64,000 nt of DNA from Balneolaceae bacterium (GTDB taxonomy: Bacteria; Bacteroidota; Rhodothermia; Balneolales; Balneolaceae), in the NCBI GenBank assembly GCA_017640665.1, contig JAEPQE010000001.1, positions 823,262 to 887,261 of the forward strand. Direction: 5' to 3'. Numbering within the stretch: the stretch's first letter is position 1; each line of letters opens with the position of its first letter. Under the pieces are notes generated by a model. It saw only the letters and a list, made by a program, of their open reading frames with translations, did not search any database and was not told where the DNA came from. Positions 45,088-54,822 of this stretch are shown piece after piece. A program made the translations under genes and the position numbers.

Positions 45088-45240
45088 GTTTGAAGGTGTT
45101 GTAAACTGGAAATACTTCGGTAAACGCAGTCAACTTTTGTTGGCTTCCTTGATTACAAGGAGTTGCAGGTTCAAGTCCTGCCTCTGAATTATTTTTAGAG
45201 TGGCGGAATTTCAAATCCGGTTAAAGATCGCCCTTTAAAC
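45088..45240 (+). ncRNA. Y RNA-like unit 3: class II (Leu-like) tRNA mimic
   Basis: Lower stem GTTTGAAGG/CCTTTAAAC, 9 bp with one G-U (45088-45096, 45232-45240). Internal loop TGTTGTA (45097-45103) against AAAGATCGC (45223-45231). Upper stem AACTGGA/TCCGGTT (45104-45110, 45216-45222). The module holds a hairpin GTCAAC-TTTT-GTTGGC (45129-45144), a long-variable-arm-like hairpin CCTTG-ATTA-CAAGG (45147-45160), a T-arm GCAGG-TTCAAGT-CCTGC (45165-45181), an acceptor stem CTCTGAA/TTTAGAG capped by TTATT (45182-45200), then TGGCGGAATT (45201-45210), which equals the start of the D-arm in tRNA-Leu. The second half of the D-arm is missing. Confidence 0.87.
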
Positions 45241-45244
45241 TAAC

Positions 45245-45339
45245 AAGGTGCTGTAGACTTGTCTTACTTCGATGGCTGAAAACTCAGGAATGAGTACAAC
45301 CGGTTCGAATCCGGTTACGACAAGTCGAATGTAGCCCTT
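45245..45339 (+). ncRNA. Y RNA-like unit 4 with T-arm only
   Basis: Lower stem AAGG/CCTT (45245-45248, 45336-45339). Internal loop TGCTGTA (45249-45255) against GAATGTAGC (45327-45335). Upper stem GACTTGTC/GACAAGTC, a perfect 8 bp (45256-45263, 45319-45326). Inside are TTACTTCG, a hairpin ACTCA-GGAA-TGAGT (45282-45295) and a T-arm ACCGG-TTCGAAT-CCGGT (45299-45315). No acceptor or D-arm is present. It is the shortest unit that still carries a tRNA T-arm. Confidence 0.85.
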
Positions 45340-45355
45340 ACCTTATTAACAATAT

Positions 45356-46833
<1,478 letters not shown>

Positions 46834-46888
46834 AATTATTAAGCTGATGAACTCCAAAGAGGTGATGAATCTAAAGGAAACTGACCCA

Positions 46889-47437
46889 TCATTTAAACCC
46901 CATCGAAGCCGCATTAAACTCTCCGCTCATCTTTGAATACTGACGGACAAATTCATTTGAATCAACCTGTGCATAGTAAAAGATAATTGCTTCAAAGGTA
47001 CCCTCGATTCCGTTTACAGATTCCGATCTTGTTATGGTTAGTGTACCCGATTCCGTGTAATACTGTTTACCGAGTCCAACCGTAGGGCTTAAATAAAAGC
47101 CGGAAAAGCCATCCGAAAATACCTCCTCTCTTGCATCAATATCATTAAAACTATATGCTCCTTCTGCTGGTAAATTCACCGATTTCATACTTAGAGTTAC
47201 TTCTGTAGCAGCAGTGTCGGAGGAGAGACTTGAATGTAGGATGAAGTTAAAAGTGCTGTCGGATGATTTAAGTAAAAACTGTGCTAACCCTTCCAGTTCT
47301 TCATAAAGACCAGAATTAGGACTTTCCCCAACTAGTGCTTTAAAGTCGCCAAGATTCAATTCTTCCGATTCCGTTTCGCTATTTGATACAGAACAAGCAG
47401 AGCAAAGAATCAATATTAGAAACAGGTATTTCTTCAT
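46889..47437 (-). CDS. Lipoprotein of unknown function
   Basis: About 182 residues from the ATG at 47437; a TTG three codons upstream is less likely. The signal peptide ends in the lipobox LCSACS. The mature part is acidic and beta-rich (GTLTITRSESVNGIEGTFEAIIFYYAQ), similar to small Bacteroidota lipoproteins with an immunoglobulin- or lipocalin-like sheet. No family is recognised. It converges with the rtcB operon. Confidence 0.8.
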   Translation of the reverse strand: MKKYLFLILILCSACSVSNSETESEELNLGDFKALVGESPNSGLYEELEGLAQFLLKSSDSTFNFILHSSLSSDTAATEVTLSMKSVNLPAEGAYSFNDIDAREEVFSDGFSGFYLSPTVGLGKQYYTESGTLTITRSESVNGIEGTFEAIIFYYAQVDSNEFVRQYSKMSGEFNAASMGFK

Positions 47438-47510
47438 TCCTGTCAAAGTTGAAATTCTTTATAGAAAAATCAAATACTTATTTAATTGATTATGTTTTTT
47501 ATTATCTGGT

Positions 47511-48758
47511 ATGGAGTACAGAATAGCATTCAGATGGCGCATTTTTATGTATATAGCAGCACCTTTAATTGGTGCTATAGGTGTTTGGCCATTTTTTCTT
47601 CTAAATAATTCGCTAAAAGAAAATGGGCTCTGGATTACCTTATTAATTATTGTTCTGTCTCTAGGGTTTATAGCTGGATGTATATATTCTTTTTTAAGAA
47701 TTCATCGAGAAAAAGTCGTTGTAAAAAACGGAGAATTAATTCATCATCTTGCTTTTACTATCAAAGAGCTCCGTTATGATCAGGTGAAAGGTGTAAGAAC
47801 TGATAGTAATTATATACACATTATTCCTAAAGATGATTCTTTAAAAGCTATTCGGGTAAGCTCATATATAGAGAATAAAATTAATTTTTTAGGTCAAATT
47901 TATGACCGTTTTGAAAATCTTGATTCTAAAGATACAGTCAATGAATTGGCTGAAATTTTATCGAATGAAAAGTATGGGATTGATAAGAATGAAAGAGAAA
48001 ACCGCCTGAAATTTGCAAACAAAACTACCAGAGTATTTAACACCCTTTCATTTGTACTTGCTTTATGGCTCTTAGTTTACCCCCACCCTTATGACCTTGC
48101 AGTGTTCTTAAATATTTTAGTTCCCTTTATTGGATTATTTCTTTTCTACGCATTCAAAGGACTAATTAAACTTAATTCCTCAAAAATAAGTGCGTTTCCG
48201 AATATAGCTACGCCTTTAATTCTTCCCGGGCTGGTTCTTGTATTACGTTGTATATTCGATTTTAAAATTCTGAGTTATAGCAATTTCTGGTTTCCAGCCT
48301 TTATTTTCTCTTTAATATTTTTCGCATTGTTTTTCATACGTTCGGAGGAACTAAAAAAAACTGATGGCGCCTCATTATTTGGAACTGTAAGCCTTTTTCT
48401 TTTTTTCTCTGTTCATATATCAACTTCTATGCTAATGTTAAATACACTTTTTGATTTTGAACGACCTTCTGTTCATCAGGCTTTAGTTATAGAGAAAAAT
48501 AAACCTTCAGATGGGAACGACTATAAGCTGGTTTTAGAAAAAGGTTGGGAACCAAGAATAACTTCAGAACAAGCCCCTATCGTATCCAAAGAGTTCTTCA
48601 ATAAAACTAAAGTAGGCGACTCTGTTTATGTTAATGTTTTTAATGGGGTATTTAATATTCCTTGGTATTACATTGATGAATACAGATTTACAAAATCAAA
48701 GATTGAGTCAATGAATTTTCAATATGATGTGGATACTACGATTTTCAAGTTTGAATAA
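47511..48758 (+). CDS. Polytopic membrane protein with bacterial PH-like segment
   Basis: A 415-residue membrane protein. Two helices at about 12-60 precede a soluble segment (65-150) reading REKVVVKNGELIHHLAFTIKELRYDQVKGV, which has the pattern of a bacterial pleckstrin-homology-like domain. About five more helices follow (180-320), then a soluble C-terminal domain (about 325-415) with a DUF-like pattern VGDSVYVNVFNGVFNIPWYYID. Function unknown. It is divergent from the lipoprotein gene. Confidence 0.75.
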   Translation: MEYRIAFRWRIFMYIAAPLIGAIGVWPFFLLNNSLKENGLWITLLIIVLSLGFIAGCIYSFLRIHREKVVVKNGELIHHLAFTIKELRYDQVKGVRTDSNYIHIIPKDDSLKAIRVSSYIENKINFLGQIYDRFENLDSKDTVNELAEILSNEKYGIDKNERENRLKFANKTTRVFNTLSFVLALWLLVYPHPYDLAVFLNILVPFIGLFLFYAFKGLIKLNSSKISAFPNIATPLILPGLVLVLRCIFDFKILSYSNFWFPAFIFSLIFFALFFIRSEELKKTDGASLFGTVSLFLFFSVHISTSMLMLNTLFDFERPSVHQALVIEKNKPSDGNDYKLVLEKGWEPRITSEQAPIVSKEFFNKTKVGDSVYVNVFNGVFNIPWYYIDEYRFTKSKIESMNFQYDVDTTIFKFE

Positions 48759-48829
48759 ACTTGTTTAATTAATATTGCTAAATCACCTCTATTTCCATTT
48801 CTTCTGGTTCCATTAACCCATTAGATCAC

Positions 48830-49648
48830 TTGCTACTTAGATTTCACACTCCTTCTTTTCCCTTGTCTAATGCTGTAGAATTATTTACTTACTATCGGGA
48901 TTTGATACAGGAGCACACGATCGAACGGTTAATGCCGGACGGCGCAGCCCATCTGATTATCGAGCTGGATGACATCCCCAAGTTCACGTTTCATAACGAA
49001 ACACTCGAGGTAAAGGAAAAATACTCGGGGGGCTGGATTTCGGGTATGCAAAAGGAATTTATTTCCATCAGCGCAGAAGTTCACTCTTCTATGTTTGTAA
49101 TTCGTTTTACACCTACCGGGCTTTTTCAACTTCTTGGAGTTTCAATGGATGAGTTAAGGGATCAGGTGTTTGATGCAGAACTGTTTTTTGGAAGCTCAAT
49201 CAGAACTCTCCGGGATCAGTTACTGGAAGCACCTACCCCGGAGTGTAAGTTTAAGGCTGTATCAAATTGGCTTTCCGAAAAAATGATTAGTAATCAACAA
49301 ATAAATCCGGTTGTAAACTTCGCTATTGATCACATAACCAAAAACCCTTCTCTTGATCAGGTGGGTAGACTTTCTCAAATTACAGGGTATTCCCAAAAAC
49401 AGCTTATTCATCTATTTAAAACACACTTAGGCCTTACTCCAAAATATTTTCAGCGAATCATGCGATTCAATCTAGTGCTTAAAGAATTGGACCAAACCAG
49501 TCGAATCAACTGGACAGCTTTAAGTCAACAGTGTGGTTTTTATGATCAGGCTCATTTCATCCGGGAGTTCCAAAAGTTTTCCGGTTTCAATCCTACCGAG
49601 TTCTTAAACACAGAGCGCGAGTATAAAAATTATGTGGTGGTAGCCTGA
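48830..49648 (+). CDS. AraC-family transcriptional regulator
   Basis: A 272-residue regulator. The N-terminal part (1-150) has the layout of the DUF6597-like sensor domain (FHTPSFPLSNAVELFTYY, RLMPDGAAHLIIELDD, FTPTGLFQLLGV). The C-terminal AraC helix-turn-helix pair covers about 165-262 (QVGRLSQITGYSQKQLIHLFKTHLGLTPKYFQRIMRF, in short two HTH motifs). The start codon is TTG at 48830; the sequence following it matches the family's normal N-terminus. It may control the DUF1761 and small secreted protein genes that follow on the same strand. Confidence 0.9.
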   Translation: MLLRFHTPSFPLSNAVELFTYYRDLIQEHTIERLMPDGAAHLIIELDDIPKFTFHNETLEVKEKYSGGWISGMQKEFISISAEVHSSMFVIRFTPTGLFQLLGVSMDELRDQVFDAELFFGSSIRTLRDQLLEAPTPECKFKAVSNWLSEKMISNQQINPVVNFAIDHITKNPSLDQVGRLSQITGYSQKQLIHLFKTHLGLTPKYFQRIMRFNLVLKELDQTSRINWTALSQQCGFYDQAHFIREFQKFSGFNPTEFLNTEREYKNYVVVA

Positions 49649-49722
49649 GGTAAATTTTTTACAATACTTTCGCTTATCTAAGGCTGATCTTCTTCTATCA
49701 ACAATAATTAATTCAACTAACA

Positions 49723-50127
49723 ATGGAAGAACTATATATCAATCACTTTGCGGTAATCACAGCGGCTGTTTCAATGTTTGTTCTTGGCGGACTTTGGTAT
49801 GGACCTCTCTTCGGCAAACAATGGATGTCTGCAAACGACTTTTCGGAAGAAGATTTAAAGAATGGCAGTCCCGCTAAGCAATATGGGCTCGGTCTAATTT
49901 TTTCGATAATCATGGCCTATAACCTTGCTGCTTTTTTAGGTGATGCCGGAACAGACGCTGCATGGGGTGCGACCGCTGGTTTTCTGGCTGGATTTGGGTG
50001 GGTCTTTTTCGGAGTTGCAATGATCAGCATGTTTGAGCAACGCTCGTGGAAATATATTTTCGTTAACGGAGGTTATATGACCGCTGCGTTTACCATTATG
50101 GGTCTTATCATTGGGGCATGGAGATAA
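49723..50127 (+). CDS. DUF1761 membrane protein
   Basis: A 134-residue protein with four membrane helices. The N-terminal INHFAVITAAVSMFVLGGLWYGPLFGKQWM is the DUF1761 signature, and the remaining helices (SIIMAYNLAAFL, GFLAGFGWVFFGVAMI, GGYMTAAFTIMGLIIGAW) complete the fold. The family is without a known function. It ends one base before the start of the next gene, so it is probably in an operon with the genes at 50129 and 50644. Confidence 0.88.
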   Translation: MEELYINHFAVITAAVSMFVLGGLWYGPLFGKQWMSANDFSEEDLKNGSPAKQYGLGLIFSIIMAYNLAAFLGDAGTDAAWGATAGFLAGFGWVFFGVAMISMFEQRSWKYIFVNGGYMTAAFTIMGLIIGAWR

Positions 50128-50128
50128 T

Positions 50129-50644
50129 ATGAAATACCTTTTATCTATTGCTTTATTTCTGATCTCCTCTTCCGCATACACTCAGGAGCTTCATCCTCAA
50201 CTTGGTGCTCTTGAGAATTTATTGGGGGGCACATGGATAGCGGATGGGCAATGGGGTGATGGATCTGCTTTTAAACAGGAATCTGCTTTTGTGATTGGGC
50301 TTTCGGGTAACATGATTAAATCGAAAACCTGGGGGAATATAAGTCAGACGGAGTACAAACATGGTCTAAGAAGCGAAGGGGTCCGCTTTTGGGACGCCTC
50401 TGATTCAACGCTCAAATTTTGGGAGTTTGATGTATTTGGATCAGGGCTTGAAGGAGAAATTACAATCATTGATAAAAATATCTATTTAAACTATAACTAT
50501 GATTTTGGTTCCGGTCCAATGCAGCTTACTGATGGATGGATATTCATTTCAGAAAATGAGTATGAATTTGTAGTGGGAGTTTTTGAGAACGGTGAATGGA
50601 AACAGAAGTATATTTCTACTCCAATCAAACGAATCATAGATTAA
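50129..50644 (+). CDS. Secreted lipocalin-like protein
   Basis: A 171-residue protein from the ATG at 50129, which opens a signal peptide (MKYLLSIALFLISSSAYTQ). The mature part is a beta-rich single domain (LGGTWIADGQWGDGSAFKQ, LKFWEFDVFGSGLEG) like the START/lipocalin-type proteins that begin by stating how much of something 'is missing from full strength'; no ligand is known. It overlaps the next gene by one base. The next product has a similar size and similar aromatic-rich sheets and may be a paralogue. Confidence 0.75.
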   Translation: MKYLLSIALFLISSSAYTQELHPQLGALENLLGGTWIADGQWGDGSAFKQESAFVIGLSGNMIKSKTWGNISQTEYKHGLRSEGVRFWDASDSTLKFWEFDVFGSGLEGEITIIDKNIYLNYNYDFGSGPMQLTDGWIFISENEYEFVVGVFENGEWKQKYISTPIKRIID

Positions 50645-51171
50645 TGAAATTCTTATTAAAATCGCTGCTTCTCCTTACTTTATTCTCTGCCCCACTATCC
50701 GCTCAATTACCGGATTGGCTAACCACTCATTTTGAATATATGACTCAAGGCGACGGCGTATGGGTTACTGACAACTCTGAATACATCACAGATCAGGAAA
50801 CCGTGGAGCAGTATGCCACCGAGTGGAAAATGGGATTGGGAAATCAAAGTATCACAGGGCGGTTATATGGAATTAGTGGTGGAGAAGAAGTTGGAACTTT
50901 CTGGGAGTTCCGGACATTTTGGAATCCTGTTAAAAAGAAAGCCTATGCTTATCAATTTAGTGGTTCAGGAGTAGTTGGAATGGGTGAAATGTGGAAAGAG
51001 GGTGATTCCCTGAAAGTACAGCAAACCTTTTATTATCCAAATGGCGATAAAGCTGAAACCGGACACATTCAAACAGAACTGGAGGGCAAATATGAAACAA
51101 CATCTTTCAGTATCGTTAATGGAGTCTGGACTCCCAATAGATTTTATGTCTGGAAACTCACTAAGAATTAA
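50644..51171 (+). CDS. Secreted beta-rich protein, likely relative of its upstream neighbour
   Basis: A 175-residue protein from the ATG at 50644 (TAATG overlap with the preceding stop). The signal peptide is MKFLLKSLLLLTLFSAPLSAQ-like. The mature domain repeats the neighbour's pattern of GxWV, FWEFRTFW and a closing GVWTPNRFYVWKL strand, so the two may be diverged duplicates. No function is known. Together with the DUF1761 gene they form a short operon. Confidence 0.75.
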   Translation: MKFLLKSLLLLTLFSAPLSAQLPDWLTTHFEYMTQGDGVWVTDNSEYITDQETVEQYATEWKMGLGNQSITGRLYGISGGEEVGTFWEFRTFWNPVKKKAYAYQFSGSGVVGMGEMWKEGDSLKVQQTFYYPNGDKAETGHIQTELEGKYETTSFSIVNGVWTPNRFYVWKLTKN

Positions 51172-51236
51172 ATCTTAGTTTCTTGTTTGCGGGATTTTCA
51201 TTATCTCTGGATTAATTTCCATTTATTTTTCTCTTT

Positions 51237-52535
51237 ATGAAAAAAATCCTCCTCTTTATAATATTCGCTGGAATATCCACTTCTTCCTTTGCCCAAAATT
51301 CAAATCTTAAACAAATAATTGATCGGAAAGCGAATGCTATCGAAGATCAGGTTATAGAATGGCGAAGGTATTTTCATGAAAATCCTGAATTATCCAACAG
51401 GGAATTTAATACAGCAAAAAAAGTTGCGGATCATTTACGTTCTTTAGGTCTCGATGTTGAAACTGAAGTTGCACATACCGGCGTGGTAGCCATTCTTGAG
51501 GGAGGGAAACCCGGGCCTGTTGTTGCTCTTCGAGCAGATATGGATGCTTTGCCCGTTGTAGAAAGAACGGACGTTCCTTTTAAATCAACAGCTAAGGGAG
51601 AATACCAGGGCAATCAAGTTGGTGTGATGCACGCATGCGGTCACGATACCCACATTGCCATCCTGATGGGTGTTGCTCAGATCCTAACCGAGATGAAAGA
51701 TGATTTAGAAGGTACTGTAAAGTTCATTTTCCAACCAGCTGAGGAAGGTGCTCCCTCTGGTGAAGAAGGCGGTGCCGAGCTCATGGTTAAAGAAGGTGTT
51801 CTTGAAAACCCTTCTGTGGACGCCATTTTTGGATTGCACATTTCAGATGATACGCCAGTTGGGGTTATTGAATACCGCCCGGAAGGCATTATGGCTGCAG
51901 TAAATAGCTTCAGCATTCAGATTAAAGGGAAACAAGCTCATGGCTCGGCCCCATGGACCGGAGTTGACCCCATTGTTACCGCAGCTCAGATTATTAATAA
52001 TATTCAGACCATTGTTAGCAGGAATCTTCCTCTCACCAAACAGGCAGCGGTGGTAACAGTTGGAATTATTCGCGGGGGTGTTCGAAGCAATATCATTCCT
52101 GAAGAAGTATATTTAGAAGGGACTATTCGTACACTTGATGCCGATATGCGAGAAACGCTTTTTGAGCGCCTTGAAACCATTGTTACTAATACTGCAGAAA
52201 GCAATGGTGCTGAAGCTATACTAACGATCGATAAAGGATACCCTATAACTTATAACGATCCGAATCTCACAGCAATGATGCTTCCAACTTTACAAGAAGC
52301 AGCAGGAGAAGAAAATGTGCTTTATATGGATGCTATTACCGGAGCCGAAGATTTTTCCTTTTTCCAGGAAAAGGTGCCCGGGCTATATTTCTTCCTGGGA
52401 GGCCTGCCAGAGGGTGGAACTGCCTGGGGACATCACACCCCCGACTTTTATGTTTCCGAAGACGGGCTAAAGTTAGGTGTAAGAACAATGGCCAATTTAG
52501 TCATCGATTATTTTAATCAATCAACAGGAATGTAA
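51237..52535 (+). CDS. M20-family amidohydrolase (peptidase), secreted
   Basis: A 432-residue metallopeptidase of the M20D amidohydrolase group. It has a signal peptide (MKKILLFIIFAGISTSSFAQ), unusual for this group but common in Bacteroidota. Metal-binding motifs are ALRADMDALPV, MHACGHDTHIA, FQPAEEGAPSGEEGG and GAEDFSFF. The Cys in MHACGHD is the usual metal ligand. Family members cleave N-acyl amino acids or other amides. It is followed two bases later by a serine hydrolase gene, so both probably serve degradation of peptides or acyl amino acids. Confidence 0.93.
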   Translation: MKKILLFIIFAGISTSSFAQNSNLKQIIDRKANAIEDQVIEWRRYFHENPELSNREFNTAKKVADHLRSLGLDVETEVAHTGVVAILEGGKPGPVVALRADMDALPVVERTDVPFKSTAKGEYQGNQVGVMHACGHDTHIAILMGVAQILTEMKDDLEGTVKFIFQPAEEGAPSGEEGGAELMVKEGVLENPSVDAIFGLHISDDTPVGVIEYRPEGIMAAVNSFSIQIKGKQAHGSAPWTGVDPIVTAAQIINNIQTIVSRNLPLTKQAAVVTVGIIRGGVRSNIIPEEVYLEGTIRTLDADMRETLFERLETIVTNTAESNGAEAILTIDKGYPITYNDPNLTAMMLPTLQEAAGEENVLYMDAITGAEDFSFFQEKVPGLYFFLGGLPEGGTAWGHHTPDFYVSEDGLKLGVRTMANLVIDYFNQSTGM

Positions 52536-52537
52536 CT

Positions 52538-53590
52538 ATGAGACTTACTTTAATTCTTCTACTTCTTGTTCCAAGTCTTGCACTTGGACAGAGTCTTGAA
52601 CATAAAATAGCAGACGCTGATTCATTGGTTTCTGCGTATATGGAATCTAAGAACCTCCCGGGAATGGCTATCTCCGTTTATCTCGGAGATGGCATGATCT
52701 GGTCGAAAGGTTTTGGGTATGCTGATGTGGAGTCTCAAACTCCTGTAAATCCATCTCTTTCAAAATTTAGGATTGGAAGCGTATCAAAAACACTAACAGC
52801 AGCAGCGATGGGAGTTTTAATTCAGAAGGAACAACTTAACCCTGATGATGTAGTTCAAACTTACGTGCCTGAGTTTCCCGAAAAAGAATATCCTATCACT
52901 GTAAGACAGGTTGCAGGGCACATAGCAGGTATACGCCATTACAGAGGTTCAGAGTTTATGAGTCAAAAGCTATATGCAACGGTAGATGAAGGACTCACCA
53001 TTTTTCAGGACGATCCACTACTTTTTGAACCGGGTACCCAATACAGCTATTCAAGCTATGGTTGGAATCTGATTAGCGCAGTCATAGAAGGCGCTTCCGG
53101 AGAAGCATTTCTTCCTTACATGAAAGAGGAAGTATTTGATCCGCTTAACATGAATAACACAGTGCCTGAATGGTCTAATAAAAAGATCTCCAATCTGGTA
53201 AGTTTCTATGATCAGGAGAATCGTGAAGCTGATTTTGTAGACAACAGCTATAAATGGGCCGGAGGAGGATTCGTAGGTACTACCGAAGACCTTATCCGTT
53301 TTGGTGTGGCTATGTTCGACTATGATTACCTTAATGAAGAAGCTCAGGAAGAACTCATGTATCCTCAGCAGACTTCTGACGGAGAATCAACCAACTACGG
53401 TATGGGTTGGAGAGTCTGGCCGAACAATGGGCTTTACTGGGTCGGGCACTCCGGCGGGTCCGTTGGAGGAAGCACTATGTTTCTTCTCAACAAGCAACAC
53501 CGTATGGTTATCGCCTATACCATCAATCGTTCTTCGGCTGGTTTTGAGGGATTACATTTTAAGCTCGCAGATATTTTTCTTGATGATTAA
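52538..53590 (+). CDS. Serine hydrolase, beta-lactamase family, secreted
   Basis: A 350-residue protein with a signal peptide (LILLLLVPSLALGQ). The active-site motif SVSK is at 81-84 in FRIGSVSKTLTAAAMG. The second motif is YSSYGWN and the third HSGGSVGG. This is the class C beta-lactamase-like group (esterases, peptidases). The gene starts two bases after the M20 amidohydrolase and is co-transcribed. It is about 50 residues shorter than the serine hydrolase at 39772 and not a close copy of it. Confidence 0.92.
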   Translation: MRLTLILLLLVPSLALGQSLEHKIADADSLVSAYMESKNLPGMAISVYLGDGMIWSKGFGYADVESQTPVNPSLSKFRIGSVSKTLTAAAMGVLIQKEQLNPDDVVQTYVPEFPEKEYPITVRQVAGHIAGIRHYRGSEFMSQKLYATVDEGLTIFQDDPLLFEPGTQYSYSSYGWNLISAVIEGASGEAFLPYMKEEVFDPLNMNNTVPEWSNKKISNLVSFYDQENREADFVDNSYKWAGGGFVGTTEDLIRFGVAMFDYDYLNEEAQEELMYPQQTSDGESTNYGMGWRVWPNNGLYWVGHSGGSVGGSTMFLLNKQHRMVIAYTINRSSAGFEGLHFKLADIFLDD

Positions 53591-53644
53591 TACGTGACCT
53601 ATTTCGTTCGTTGCAGAATAACTAATTCAAAAAAGCTTAATAAA

Positions 53645-54370
53645 TTGAAATTAATTATTACACTATTCTTCGTGTTACTTTTTCTTAGTACCGATGGGTT
53701 CTCACAAAGTATCCAGGAAAGGCAGCAGAAAGTAAATGAATGCTTTAAGAGTGGCGATTTTAAATGCGCCGAAAAAGAACTCAAAGGAATTATTCGTAGA
53801 CAAAAGAAAAGCCCTAATTTGGGTCGTTTATACTCAGACCTGGGTACTATTCAAAGAAGGCTCGGCAAAAATAGGGATGCTATTAAGTCTTACAATAAAG
53901 CAATTGAACTAAGTCCCGAGAGAGTTGTGTTTCTTACTAACAGGGCTACTCTCTTTATGCAAATGGGTGATTTTGAAAAAGGAAGCGAAGATTTTGAAAA
54001 GGCAATTAATCTTGACCCCGATAATTATGCAATCGGTTCTGACTACGCTCTTTTTAAAAAAAATAATGGATACATAGAAGAAGCGCTGAATGATTATAAT
54101 CAATTGATAGAGAAATTCCCTGAAATTTCTAGACTGTATAATAATCGGGCAGACACTAAATTGCGTTTAAATGACCTTGAAGGTGCCACTAATGATATTG
54201 AAAAGGCGTTAGATTTGGATCCTAATAATCCTATTGCAACTGTTACAAAAGGTGAGATTTTACTTAAACAGGGAAATGAAACTGATGCTTGCACTTTTTT
54301 TCAAAAAGCAATAGAGCTTGGCTTAAACCCTGCTCGAATTCAAAGTTTGATAGATGGGTGTAATGATTAA
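53645..54370 (+). CDS. Secreted tetratricopeptide-repeat protein
   Basis: A protein of about 241 residues with a signal peptide (KLIITLFFVLLFLSTDGFSQ) followed by five to six TPR units (for example NRDAIKSYNKAIELSPERV, NRATLFMQMGDFEKG and NNRADTKLRLNDLEGA). The start is uncertain: a TTG at 53645 gives a typical signal peptide; a GTG at 53594 would add 17 residues. TPR solenoids bind partner proteins. The stop overlaps the start of the next gene. Confidence 0.85.
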   Translation: MKLIITLFFVLLFLSTDGFSQSIQERQQKVNECFKSGDFKCAEKELKGIIRRQKKSPNLGRLYSDLGTIQRRLGKNRDAIKSYNKAIELSPERVVFLTNRATLFMQMGDFEKGSEDFEKAINLDPDNYAIGSDYALFKKNNGYIEEALNDYNQLIEKFPEISRLYNNRADTKLRLNDLEGATNDIEKALDLDPNNPIATVTKGEILLKQGNETDACTFFQKAIELGLNPARIQSLIDGCND

Positions 54371-54822
54371 TGACTTTATCAGATATAAAGGGTAAGTATC
54401 CGGAGGTTAAGGAACTCTATGATATCATCGAAGAGTATGAAATCAAATTTCTTCTTCTTCCAGTAACGCCCGCTTTGAAGGGGGCTTATTTTCGGGAAAT
54501 TCAACTGAGTACACCATCAATAGAATTTACAATTCCGGTGGACGATGAACTTGATGATGCCAATTCAGAAAATCCTGCCCTGTTACTCCAATTAATAATC
54601 TATGCAATTGAAGAGTATGAGGACTGCGAAGATTTTTTAGTTTGGAGTACGGCTTATGGACTAGATGCCTCCAATCCAACTCATATAAACTGGTACAAAC
54701 GACTTGGAAAAATAACTCCTGCGTTCAGAAAAATAATCAGGGCGGATGTAGCGGGAATTTCGGATTACGACTGGCAATTGAATGCCGGGGCTGCTCAGGC
54801 TTTGCGGGAATTAGATCAATGA
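54370..54822 (+). CDS. Conserved-looking small protein of unknown function
   Basis: A 150-residue acidic cytoplasmic protein. Two helices rich in Glu and Tyr (ALLLQLIIYAIEEYEDCEDFL) lie in the middle. I do not recognise a family. Its start overlaps the TPR gene's stop and its stop overlaps the methyltransferase start (ATGA), so it is part of a tightly coupled three-gene unit; that argues it is a real gene. Confidence 0.8.
   Translation: MTLSDIKGKYPEVKELYDIIEEYEIKFLLLPVTPALKGAYFREIQLSTPSIEFTIPVDDELDDANSENPALLLQLIIYAIEEYEDCEDFLVWSTAYGLDASNPTHINWYKRLGKITPAFRKIIRADVAGISDYDWQLNAGAAQALRELDQ

Noticed and set aside
44860-45320. The T-arms and the D-arm as ordinary tRNA genes
   Set aside because: Arms occur in permuted order inside long stems, no unit has a free 5'/3' acceptor end with a discriminator and CCA site, and no unit has a normal anticodon loop.
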